A DNA stretch of 6,649 nt. Source: Deltaproteobacteria bacterium. Lineage in GTDB: Bacteria; Desulfobacterota; Desulfobulbia; Desulfobulbales; Desulfobulbaceae. The number at the start of each line of letters is the position of its first letter. The stretch's first letter is position 1. Shown here piece by piece: positions 1 to 6,585 of this stretch. The stretch lies in the NCBI GenBank assembly GCA_024277485.1, contig JAJRVA010000123.1, forward strand, positions 1 to 6,649, given 5' to 3'. The position numbers and the translations under genes were made by a program. The notes below the pieces were generated by a model. It saw only the letters and a program-made list of their open reading frames with translations, did not search any database and had not been told where the DNA came from.

Positions 1-203
1 GCTTCCCTGCAGGATGAGATCAGAAACCACCGCGCTCCGCTGGATTCAAAGTAGCCTGAAACACCCCTTCCCACCTTGCCCTGTGACAAAATTCGACGGC
101 AGGTGTACCTGCAGGAAAACCGCAGGACATTTCCACACACAGCCCCAGCAGCATCCGGCTTCAAACGTCATCCACCTTCTACCAACAGCCTGAAAACCTT
201 TAC
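1..203. other. Left-end region downstream of yejE, no convincing gene
   Basis: I see no convincing gene in these bases. On the minus strand, just after yejE, one frame stays open to the window edge for about 55 codons. It has no good ribosome binding site, and its translation is cysteine- and arginine-rich and does not resemble the ABC ATPase (YejF) that often follows yejE. On the plus strand, the first 17 codons (1-51) are open and end at a TAG at 52-54. They read ASLQDEIRNHRAPLDSK, which is plausible as the end of a convergent gene but too short to claim. A short inverted repeat (GCAGGT/ACCTGC) lies at 99-112. It is not followed by a T-run on the minus strand, so I do not call it a terminator. 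Confidence 0.4.
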
Positions 204-1238
204 CTACTGCTTTCTCGGGTCAAATGCTTCCCGCAGGGATTCACCTATAAAGATCAACAGAATCAGGGTGCCGACCAGGACTATGAAGGTGGAGAGTGAA
301 AGCCACCACGCATCAATATTGGCCTTGCCCTGGGCCAGCAGTTCGCCGAGACTCGGCGTGGACGGGGGCACCCCCAGGCCCAGAAAGTCAAGACTTGTAA
401 GGGCAAGTATGGCCCCGGACATGCGAAACGGCAGAAAGGTGATGACCGGAGTCATACCGTTCGGCAGCAGATGCCGGTACATGAGGGTCAGGTTGCCCAC
501 TCCGAGGGCCCTGGCCGCTTTCACATATTCCATATTCCTGCCCTTGAGGAACTCGGCCCGGACATAGTCGGAAAGACCCATCCAGCCGAACATGGAGAGC
601 AGGATGAGCAGCAGGATCACACTTGGTTTGAAAATCGAGGCAAATATGATCAACAGGTACAGCTCCGGCATTGCTCCCCATATCTCAATAAAGCGCTGAA
701 AGGTAATATCGATCCGGCCGCCGAAATACCCCTGAACAGCACCGGCTATAATGCCGAGGAATGTCCCGACAAGAGTAAGGGCAAAGCCGAACAACACGGA
801 CAGCCTGAATCCGTAGATAAGGCGGGCCAGTACGTCCCTGCCGCGATCATCGGTCCCCAGCAGGTTTTCCCTGGTAGGAGAAGACGGCACGGGAACAGCA
901 AGGTTCAGGTTGATGGAATTATAGCTGTGAGGATTTGGCGGGAAGACAACAAAATTCTCCTTTGAGGTGAGTTTGTTCAGTATATATTCGTCCCGGTAAT
1001 CCGTTTCCGAGTCAAAATCCCCCCCAAAAACGGTCTCCGGGTAGGCCTTGAATATCGGGAAAAAATAACTGTCATTGTATTTGACCAGAAAAGGTTTGTC
1101 GTTACTGAGCAGTTCGGCAAAAAGACTGGTGAAGAGCAGTATGGAAAAGATCACCAGGCTGTAAAATCCCCTTTTGTTTTTCCGAAAACTGTCCCAGCGT
1201 CTTCTGGCCAGTGTATTTTTTTTCTTCTCCGCCGCCAT
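204..1238 (-). CDS. yejE: YejE-type peptide ABC transporter permease
   Basis: This is an inner-membrane permease subunit of a peptide/oligopeptide ABC importer (binding-protein-dependent transport family), 344 residues, close to the length of E. coli YejE. Seen in the sequence: a basic N-terminus, then a first membrane segment at about 25-44; a long periplasmic domain (about 45-140) with the YejE-like features SNDKPFLVKY, FGGDF and LGTDDRGRDVLARLIYG; then membrane segments near 146-169, 190-222, 265-285 and 312-333. The EAA loop that docks the ATPase is at about 238-264 (AARALGVG...LLPN). The C-terminus GESLREAFDPRKQ matches the family end. In E. coli, YejABEF takes up peptides including microcin C. 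The ATG lies 9 bases after the yejB stop, with only a weak GGA upstream, so coupling to yejB is likely. Codons 4-7 contain an A8 run (1216-1223). YejF is not encoded in the remaining 203 bases. Confidence 0.95.
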   Translation of the reverse strand: MAAEKKKNTLARRRWDSFRKNKRGFYSLVIFSILLFTSLFAELLSNDKPFLVKYNDSYFFPIFKAYPETVFGGDFDSETDYRDEYILNKLTSKENFVVFPPNPHSYNSINLNLAVPVPSSPTRENLLGTDDRGRDVLARLIYGFRLSVLFGFALTLVGTFLGIIAGAVQGYFGGRIDITFQRFIEIWGAMPELYLLIIFASIFKPSVILLLILLSMFGWMGLSDYVRAEFLKGRNMEYVKAARALGVGNLTLMYRHLLPNGMTPVITFLPFRMSGAILALTSLDFLGLGVPPSTPSLGELLAQGKANIDAWWLSLSTFIVLVGTLILLIFIGESLREAFDPRKQ

Positions 1239-1247
1239 GAAATTCCG

Positions 1248-2300
1248 TTACTGCATCTTTTCGAAACTGATTCGGGGATCGACAACAACATAACAGAGGT
1301 CGGACAGAAGTCGTGAAACAAGTCCGATAACAGTGAAAAAATAAAGCGTCCCCAGAACCACGGGATAATCGCGATTCATGACGGACTCGTAGGCCAGGAG
1401 CCCCATGCCGTCCAGCGAGAAAATCGTCTCAATAAGAAGACTTCCGGTAAAAAAAGCTGTAATAAATGTTCCCGGGAAACCTGTAATTATCGGGATGATG
1501 GCATTCCGGAAAACATGCTTGTACAGGACCTGGTTCTCGGTCAGTCCCTTTGCCCGGGCGGTCATCACATACTGTTTGCGGATCTCTTCAAGAAAACTGT
1601 TTTTCGTCAGCAGGGTCATGACAGCCAGGCTCCCAACCGTGCTGGCCGTTACCGGCAGAACCATGTGCCACAGGTAATCCAGTATTTTCGCGACAAAGGT
1701 CATCTCGCTCCAGTTGTCAGATACCAGACCGCGCAGGGGAAAAATCTGCCAGAAACTGCCGCCACCGAACAGGACGATAAGTATGATTCCCAGGACAAAG
1801 CCGGGTATTGCATAGCCGACCAGGATGACCGTGCTGCTGAACACATCAAACCTGCTGCCGTCCCGTATGGCCTTGGCAATACCGAGAGGAATACATGTCA
1901 GGTAGACGATGAAAAAAGACCAGAGCCCCAGGGACATGGAAACAGGGAGCTTTGATATAACCAGATCAACAACACTTTTATGGTGGTAATAACTGTCGCC
2001 GAAATCAAAGACCAGGTAGTTTGTCATCATGGTGACAAACCGCTTCAGCGGCGGCTGATCAAACCCGTACAGTTTTTTCAGCTGCTCAAGCCGCTCCTGA
2101 TCAAGCCCCCTGTCACCCTGATAGAGAGCACCGGAACCACCGGAAACCGCCTCGCCGCCGATGCCTGTCCCTTCAATTTCGGCCATCATTCTTTCCACCG
2201 GCCCGCCCGGAACAAACTGGGTAACGATAAAGGTGATCAGCATAACCCCGAACAGGGTCGGAATCATCAGCAGCACCCGTTTCAGAATATACCCGCTCAC
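1248..2300 (-). CDS. yejB: YejB-type peptide ABC transporter permease
   Basis: This is the partner inner-membrane permease, 350 residues, which would form a heterodimeric channel with YejE. Seen in the sequence: an N-terminal membrane segment at about 9-29 followed by the family signature FVPGGPVERMMAEI; a periplasmic stretch (about 33-118) with LKKLYGFDQPPLKRF and the FDFGDSYYHHKSV segment; then membrane segments near 121-145, 155-178, 211-231, 270-292 and 312-334. The EAA loop is at about 244-271 (YVMTARAKGL...FRNAIIP). The C-terminus VVVDPRISFEKMQ is typical of YejB. The start is a GTG whose bases overlap the TGA of the upstream transferase gene (GTGA, 2297-2300). No good Shine-Dalgarno precedes it, so translation probably depends on ribosomes finishing the upstream gene. 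The Gly/Ser-rich linker at about 44-58 (GTGIGGEAVSGGSGA) appears to be an insert. The frameshift in the upstream gene could affect this coupling. Confidence 0.95.
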   Translation of the reverse strand: MSGYILKRVLLMIPTLFGVMLITFIVTQFVPGGPVERMMAEIEGTGIGGEAVSGGSGALYQGDRGLDQERLEQLKKLYGFDQPPLKRFVTMMTNYLVFDFGDSYYHHKSVVDLVISKLPVSMSLGLWSFFIVYLTCIPLGIAKAIRDGSRFDVFSSTVILVGYAIPGFVLGIILIVLFGGGSFWQIFPLRGLVSDNWSEMTFVAKILDYLWHMVLPVTASTVGSLAVMTLLTKNSFLEEIRKQYVMTARAKGLTENQVLYKHVFRNAIIPIITGFPGTFITAFFTGSLLIETIFSLDGMGLLAYESVMNRDYPVVLGTLYFFTVIGLVSRLLSDLCYVVVDPRISFEKMQ

Positions 2301-2316
2301 AATGACACCATCACTA

Positions 2317-2335
2317 CCGCGCCGCCGCGGCGCGG
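2317..2335 (-). promoter_or_regulatory. GC-rich perfect hairpin just before the yejB start
   Basis: An 8-base-pair perfect stem (CCGCGCCG / CGGCGCGG) with a 3-base loop lies inside the last codons of the transferase gene, ending 16 bases upstream of the yejB GTG. In the mRNA it would be very stable and could hold back independent initiation at yejB until ribosomes melt it, which fits coupled translation. It also encodes the DPRRGG motif that is common at the C-terminus of the transferase family, so protein constraint plus GC-rich codons may explain it fully. Confidence 0.3.
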
Positions 2336-3668
2336 GTCTCCGGCACCCGCCACTCCGGGAACAACCGTATGCACGCCGCCGAAGTAGACATTTCTCTCCT
2401 CCCAGAGGTTGACCGGAACAACCTTTGACAGGGCCTCAACAGCGTCGCTGGCAAAACCAGGCTCCACCTGAAGCACTTCACCGTCCCAGTGCAGCCTGGG
2501 AGCATTCACCGCAGCGTCAATATCCGACCTGAAATCAATAATCCGGCTCAGGACCTGCGACATTGCCGTCCTGATCCGTTTGGAACCGCCGCTGCCAAGG
2601 ACAAGCTTCACTTCACCATCATGCAGCACCACTGACGGCGCCATCATGGAGGACACCCGCATACCCGGAGGGCTTGAATGGAATCCTTCCGGATGCAGAT
2701 CGTCCTCCCCCATCATGTTGTTCAGCATGATGCCGGTCCCGGGGGCAAAATAGCCTGACCCCTCCCCATTGGAACAGGTCATGGAGGCAACGTTCCCATC
2801 CTGGTCGGCAATACTGATATGGGTGGTCCCCCTGCTGAACACCCTGATGTTCTCTGTTGATGCTGCAGCATCGCTGTTTTGCAGGAAATTCTGTATAGCC
2901 TCCGGGGTTGCGAGGCCGCCTGATCGAAGGTGTTCCACCTCCTGCATCAGGCCGGCTGTGCGCAACAGGTGTCCCGGAGAACCCCAGGCTGCCAACGGTT
3001 CCATCTGTTCCTGCAGGAAGAGGGACAGGGCTATCATGGATCCGCCGAGGGAGGGGGGCGGACCTGTGAGAAGGGTATGGTCCCGGTATTTGACGGAGAG
3101 GGGTTTTCTTTCAATAACCTGATAGGACGCCAGATCCTCATATGTCAGCATCCCCTGCCCCTCCTTCATGTCCCGATCGATGCGGCGGGCGATGTCACCG
3201 CTGTAAAAATCCCTGGCCCTGTCTTCAGACAGAACAGCTAAAAAATCCGCCATTTCCAAGTTCACCAGCAGGTCACCGGCACACATGTACCGGCCGCCGG
3301 GTTCGTACAGGTCACGGCCGGTTCGACTCAGGATCATGATCGGGTGGAGCATCTTCAAAAACGAGGCCTGGAAATTATTGAGCTTATGCCCCCGCGCCAG
3401 GATTATTGCCGGCTGCACAACATCGCCGAGCGGCAGCCGGCCAAGTCTCTGGTGGACATGCAGAAGCCCTTTCAGGGTCCCCGGCACGGCAACCGACCCC
3501 AGCCCGACATTGAAAATCTGACCGGAACCGCCGAAATCAATATTCACAGGAAAAAAATGAGGGTCCACTTTCCGGTGAAGACCGCGGCCCGGGGTATCAA
3601 CAAAAAAATCGAAAAATATCTCTTCAACCGGACCGGTATCCCCTGCTGTTCGTGCCAGAAGAAAACCA

Positions 3669-3675
3669 CCCCCCC
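3669..3675 (-). repeat. Seven-G homopolymer at the transferase frameshift
   Basis: The minus strand reads CTC, seven Gs, then TGG. The codons before the tract encode TLTSL in the starting frame. Those after it encode GGFLLARTAGDTGPVEE only in the minus-one frame. Eight Gs would give one continuous family-like protein. This is therefore the site of a missing base, whether in the real genome or in the read. Confidence 0.9.
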
Positions 3676-3824
3676 GAGACTTGTCAGGGTCTGTTCTGCC
3701 ACTGCACCGGCAAAACCGGCAGCAACAACAGCATCAAAGGCATTGCCGCCCATGAGCAGAATATCTGCCGCTGCCCTGCTGACCAGCTCGTGTCCGGTGG
3801 CAAGAACTGATTTCGAGTACCTGG

Positions 3825-4940
3825 TCATGTCCAGAACTCCCTGTGGAGCTGCGACACCATACTCCTGAACGTTTCAGATTCACCCACCAGGTGCCTCTGC
3901 CTGTCCGCACTGGTGCCTTTTTCCTGGATATGTTGTATCTGCGCACACCACTGAGCAGAACCGGCCCGCTCCATGACCTGCTCAAGGACATCCACCAGCC
4001 TGTCTATTGCCCTGCTGATGGAAATCTGCACATCGGAGAGAAGATACAGAGGGTCGCAAAACTTTCCGGCAAGTCCGTGCCGGGCAGCCTGCCACTTGTT
4101 GTACCGCAGAACCTGGGGATTAATACGCAGCTGTTGTATCTGCTCCTCAACAATAAATATTGCCAGGGCCTGGATAACTGCAGTCAGAGCAAGAATATCG
4201 GAAAAGCGGGAAGGCATATCGCAAATACGTACTTCGACCGTGCCGAAATAGGGACTGGGCCTGACCTCCCACCAGAGGTCACGTATTTCGTGAATAATAC
4301 CGGCCTCCATCAGCATTGTTACCTCTTTCTCGTACCCCTCCCAGGAGCCGAGAAAATCAGCCATACCTGCAAGGGGAAGTGCCTCGAAAAGCTTGGTCCG
4401 GAAGGAATGAAAACCGGTATCCTGTCCCTTGAAGTAAGGGGAAGACGTACTCAGGGCCAGGAAAAGAGGAAGATAGGCCTGGATAACATCACATACCCGG
4501 ACAGCAGCGTCCCGATCCGGCATGCCGACATGCACATGCAACCCCTGGGGAATAAACTGGCGTCCCACGTACTGCAGCTCCTCCATGATCCTCGTGTACC
4601 GCTCGTTATCGGTTACCACCTGTGCATCAGGCCGGGCAAAGGGATGAATACCTGCGGCAAAAAGAAGACATCCACAGGCAGAGGCAGCATCCTCGGCGAC
4701 TTTCACAGTGTGCTGCAGGTCCCTTTCCACCTCATCGACAGAACTGCATATTCCGGTCTGCACTTCAAAAATCGACTGGAGAAACTCTCTGGCGATTCTT
4801 TTGTTTTCCGGAGACGGTATCTGGGTGAACAGGCGCTCGGCACTGGGAACGAGATCCAGACTTGCGGGATCCAGAATCTGGAATTCAAGCTCCACCCCGA
4901 GCGTAAAAGGATCACTTTTTAAAAATTCAACCTGTTCCAT
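3825..4940 (-). CDS. ybdK: YbdK-type carboxylate-amine ligase (GCS2 family)
   Basis: This is an ATP-grasp-like glutamine-synthetase-fold ligase of the glutamate-cysteine ligase 2 family, about 371 residues (E. coli YbdK is similar in length). The family joins a carboxylate to an amine using ATP. E. coli YbdK has only weak gamma-glutamylcysteine synthetase activity and its real substrate is unsettled. Motifs in order, numbered from the ATG: TLGVELEFQILDP (13-25), whose acidic residues bind metal/ATP; QTGICSSVDEVERDL (about 61-75); HPFARP (99-104); the RY...GLHVHVG block (115-139); STSSPYFKGQDTGFHS (164-179); WWEVRPSPYFGTVEVR (223-238); NKWQAARHG (281-289). All the family blocks are present, so it should be active. 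I prefer ATG 4940, because GGAAAG (4950-4955) sits 9 bases before it; the in-frame TTG at 4949 directly abuts that site. Its TGA overlaps the ATG of the transferase gene. A role in making, or answering to, the amide bond handled by its neighbours is an inference. Confidence 0.93.
   Translation of the reverse strand: MEQVEFLKSDPFTLGVELEFQILDPASLDLVPSAERLFTQIPSPENKRIAREFLQSIFEVQTGICSSVDEVERDLQHTVKVAEDAASACGCLLFAAGIHPFARPDAQVVTDNERYTRIMEELQYVGRQFIPQGLHVHVGMPDRDAAVRVCDVIQAYLPLFLALSTSSPYFKGQDTGFHSFRTKLFEALPLAGMADFLGSWEGYEKEVTMLMEAGIIHEIRDLWWEVRPSPYFGTVEVRICDMPSRFSDILALTAVIQALAIFIVEEQIQQLRINPQVLRYNKWQAARHGLAGKFCDPLYLLSDVQISISRAIDRLVDVLEQVMERAGSAQWCAQIQHIQEKGTSADRQRHLVGESETFRSMVSQLHREFWT
3837..3842 (-). 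promoter_or_regulatory. Ribosome binding site of the transferase gene
   Basis: AGGGAG lies 8 bases upstream of ATG 3828, inside the last codons of the ligase gene. It supports that ATG as the true start and shows the N-terminal fragment is meant to be translated. Confidence 0.7.
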
Positions 4941-4949
4941 GCTCTTCAA

Positions 4950-4955
4950 CTTTCC
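4950..4955 (-). promoter_or_regulatory. Ribosome binding site deciding the ligase start
   Basis: GGAAAG is spaced 9 bases from ATG 4940 and none from the in-frame TTG at 4949. The spacing favours the ATG and a protein three residues shorter than the longest reading. Confidence 0.6.
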
Positions 4956-4985
4956 GAGTTGATGTATCTCACTGAAATCATCAGC

Positions 4986-5043
4986 CTGTCAGGTATCAGG
5001 GACCGGCCTCCAGCCTTCCACCTTCAGCCTTCAGCCCTGACAG
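4986..5043 (-). repeat. Heptanucleotide repeat flanked by 8-base inverted repeats
   Basis: On the minus strand, 5036 to 5009 is four 7-base units: GGCTGAA, GGCTGAA, GGTGGAA, GGCTGGA. The first two are identical and the others differ by one or two bases. The block is bracketed by a perfect 8-base inverted repeat, CTGTCAGG at 4986-4993 and CCTGACAG at 5036-5043. The repeat overlaps the last codons of the amidohydrolase gene and encodes its tail (LKAEGGRLEAG). GGCTGAA-type heptads are seen between genes in various bacteria, so this looks like a small intergenic repeat that the gene reads into. Confidence 0.6.
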
Positions 5044-6192
5044 CGCGACCCGGGCAAGCCAGGAAGCACCTCTTTCCAGAACATCCTCGTTAAAATCAAA
5101 CCGGCTCGAATGCGCCGGTCTGGCCTGTCCGTTCTCAAGGCAGGCCCCGAAGCGAACCAGGCAACCGGGCACCCTGTTGAGATAAAACGCAAAATCCTCA
5201 CCACCCAGGCTCGGGCGCCCCTGTGAAACAACCCCTTCTTCACCTATAACCTGTACCGCAGCCTCCCGGGCCACCGCGGTCGCCCTGGTGTCGTTGACCA
5301 GTGCCGGCAGTCCCTCGTGAAGCTGCAATTCTATGAATGCGCCGCTCATGGCGGCAGCTCCCTGTATCATACGATGAAGACCGCTTAACAACCGTTTGCG
5401 TGTTTCCGGATGGGCACTGCGGACCGTGCCGTCAATAACAGCCTGTTCGGCTATGACATTATGAACTGTACCGGCCTCAACCCTCCCGACAGTGACCACT
5501 GCCGGATGCACAGGATCAATTTCCCGGGAAATGAGCGTCTGCATGCTCATTATCAGGTTGCTTGCCACAACGACACTGTCAACCGCCTCATGCGGCCAGG
5601 CGGCATGACCGCCCCGGCCGTGAATCAAAATGGTAAAAGGATCTGTATAGGAACAGATCAGGCCGGGATCAACCGTGAACTCACCAACCGGGTAATGAAT
5701 ATCAATATGCCCGGCAAAAATCATCCCTACTTCTTCCAAAGCACCGGACCGGACCATCTTTTCGGCACCGTTGCCCGATTCCTCGGCTGGCTGAAAAAGG
5801 AGTTTCACCCTGCCGGGAATCTCAACCTGCGTCAGAAGTTCCGCCGCCCCGAGCAGCATGGCCATATGACCATCGTGCCCGCACGCATGCATAACTCCTG
5901 GATTCTCCGAGGCAAAGGGAAGGTCTGTTTCCTCGGTAAGAGGGACTGCATCCATGTCGGCCCGCAGGGCAACACAGGAACTGCTGCCCCCCGGAGATGT
6001 TCTGCCTCCTAATTCAGCGATGATTCCTGTTCCAGCCACGCCTTCATGATAGGAAATTCCAAGACGCTGCAGTTCTTCTGCGACCACACGGGCCGTGCGG
6101 TGTTCACAATACGCCAATTCAGGACACCGGTGGAGGGTACGGCGAAGAGCACGCATCCGCCCGATCATCTTTCTGTTCAGCTTGAACTCCAT
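4996..6192 (-). CDS. M20D-family metallo-amidohydrolase
   Basis: This is a zinc/manganese-type aminohydrolase of the M20D group (hippurate hydrolase, N-acyl-amino-acid and IAA-amino-acid hydrolase relatives). It would release an amino acid from an N-acyl or amide conjugate and is probably cytoplasmic, since it has no signal peptide. Numbered from the preferred ATG (398 residues): RRTLHRCPEL (17-26); ALRADMDAVPL (75-85); the metal motif HACGHDGH (102-109), with Cys104 and His106 as ligands; PAEE (135-138), with Glu137 the general base and Glu138 a ligand; His162 in GHID; dimerisation-domain HGRGGHAAWPH (191-201); HNVIAEQAVIDGTVR (244-258); GGEDFAF (330-336); final metal ligand His361 in AHSSRFDFNEDVL. 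All five ligands and the base are present. ATG 6192 has AGAGGGG 11 bases upstream; a GTG at 6204 abuts that site and would add four residues. The last dozen residues come from a DNA repeat and are not family sequence. A gap of about 47-55 bases separates it from the ligase gene. Confidence 0.93.
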   Translation of the reverse strand: MEFKLNRKMIGRMRALRRTLHRCPELAYCEHRTARVVAEELQRLGISYHEGVAGTGIIAELGGRTSPGGSSSCVALRADMDAVPLTEETDLPFASENPGVMHACGHDGHMAMLLGAAELLTQVEIPGRVKLLFQPAEESGNGAEKMVRSGALEEVGMIFAGHIDIHYPVGEFTVDPGLICSYTDPFTILIHGRGGHAAWPHEAVDSVVVASNLIMSMQTLISREIDPVHPAVVTVGRVEAGTVHNVIAEQAVIDGTVRSAHPETRKRLLSGLHRMIQGAAAMSGAFIELQLHEGLPALVNDTRATAVAREAAVQVIGEEGVVSQGRPSLGGEDFAFYLNRVPGCLVRFGACLENGQARPAHSSRFDFNEDVLERGASWLARVALSGLKAEGGRLEAGP

Positions 6193-6203
6193 GAGGATCG
6201 GCA

Positions 6204-6210
6204 CCCCTCT
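6204..6210 (-). promoter_or_regulatory. Ribosome binding site of the amidohydrolase
   Basis: AGAGGGG starts at the last base of the upstream gene's stop codon and ends 11 bases before ATG 6192. It makes the ATG more likely than the GTG at 6204, which would leave no spacer. Confidence 0.45.
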
Positions 6211-6569
6211 CAGGAAATCTTGATTCCGCCGATCAGATCACCGTCATTGCCGGCAATATTTTTTTTCCTCTTCTTCTCAGGGGGACGGGCGGGTACGTGC
6301 TCTGCAGCTTTGCTCACCGCACGGCTTCTGCTGGTTTCACCTGCGGGAGGAGCGGTGGGCTTCACCCTGACCTGCCGGGCAACCGGTTTTATCTCTCTTT
6401 TCAGAAAGGCCAGGAGCCCCTCCTCAACAGGTGAGACGTTGACAAGTTCCCAGCCTGACTTCCCCTGTTCATTCAGCATTTTTTCCACATCTTCGTCGTC
6501 AATATACTTGTCTCCCAGGAGCCCGTCTTTCTGAAATTCAAACAGTATGGTCCGATATTGCCAGTACAC
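6210..6569 (-). CDS. DUF4177-domain small protein with basic tail
   Basis: This is a protein of about 119 residues and unknown function. Residues 3-60 fit the DUF4177 family: a first strand WQYRTILFEF, an acidic helix (DDEDVEKMLNEQG), then the hallmark GWELVNVSP and a final strand LLAFLKREI. The rest (61-119) is low-complexity, rich in Pro, Lys, Arg and Ala, with a basic cluster EKKRKK, and ends in the more ordered-looking DLIGGIKIS. No signal peptide or membrane segment is seen, so it is probably cytoplasmic. I chose GTG 6569 because GGAGG lies 7 bases upstream. The longest in-frame reading, from GTG 6623, overlaps the upstream gene and adds 18 Ser/Gly-rich residues that do not fit the family. 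Its stop is 17 bases before the amidohydrolase ATG, so it appears to be in the same operon. The fold call is fairly secure; no job can be given. Confidence 0.75.
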   Translation of the reverse strand: MYWQYRTILFEFQKDGLLGDKYIDDEDVEKMLNEQGKSGWELVNVSPVEEGLLAFLKREIKPVARQVRVKPTAPPAGETSRSRAVSKAAEHVPARPPEKKRKKNIAGNDGDLIGGIKIS

Positions 6570-6576
6570 CTCACAC

Positions 6577-6581
6577 CCTCC
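6577..6581 (-). promoter_or_regulatory. Ribosome binding site of the DUF4177 gene
   Basis: GGAGG is placed 7 bases before GTG 6569, between the upstream stop (6586-6588) and that start. It decides the start in favour of the short form. Confidence 0.65.
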
Positions 6582-6585
6582 AGTA

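Larger units (their letters stand above)
2297..3828 (-). pseudogene. ggt: Gamma-glutamyltransferase-family protein, frameshifted at a G7 tract
   Basis: This Ntn-hydrolase-fold enzyme family cleaves or transfers gamma-glutamyl groups (glutathione, gamma-glutamyl peptides). As given, the reading is broken. The frame from ATG 3828 gives family sequence up to residue 51 (TLTSL), then runs off to a stop at 3544. The rest is in another frame, open to 2297. Adding one G to the run at 3669-3675 restores LGGGGFLLARTAGDTG and then FDFFVDTPGRG, joining both parts into about 510 residues, a normal family length. Positions in the restored protein: N-terminal helix with GGNAFDAVVAA (27-37); GGGGF (52-56); catalytic nucleophile and self-cleavage threonine in GTTHIS (T335); CSN (354); SS (393-394); GSGGS (412-416); DPRRGG near the end. 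The arginine expected in the DFRE motif is phenylalanine (about 76), and there is no signal peptide, so a cytoplasmic, possibly non-classical member is likely. A good AGGGAG site lies 8 bases before the ATG. It overlaps the ligase gene by ATGA and yejB by GTGA. A GTG at 3568 could start a separate downstream piece, but that piece would lack the N-terminal core. Confidence 0.85.

Noticed and set aside
99..112. Short inverted repeat GCAGGT-GT-ACCTGC as a terminator for the operon
   Set aside because: The stem is short, the loop is tight, and no U-run follows on the minus strand. It is also about 90 bases after the yejE stop.
1..195. Minus-strand open frame to the window edge as the start of yejF
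   Set aside because: It lacks a good start and ribosome site and does not resemble the beginning of an ABC ATPase; no Walker A motif is reached within the window.
471..965. A 164-codon plus-strand open frame opposite yejE
   Set aside because: The yejE reading on the other strand is near-diagnostic along its whole length. The antisense protein is rich in Gln, His and Gly and has no recognisable domain.
3544..3675. Programmed ribosomal frameshift as the first explanation of the transferase break
   Set aside because: A minus-one slip at the tract would restore the frame, but the codons before it (CTC GGG GGG) do not form a full X-XXY-YYZ slippery site, and the family is not known to need one. 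A missing G is simpler.
3843..4922. A 359-codon open frame on the plus strand, antisense to almost the whole ligase gene
   Set aside because: The minus-strand frame has every motif block of the GCS2 family, while the plus-strand translation has no recognisable domain and is rich in His, Gly and Arg. Long antisense frames are common opposite genes with this codon usage.
5410..6012. A 200-codon plus-strand open frame inside the amidohydrolase
   Set aside because: It lies opposite the conserved metal-binding motifs of the M20D gene, and its own translation looks random.
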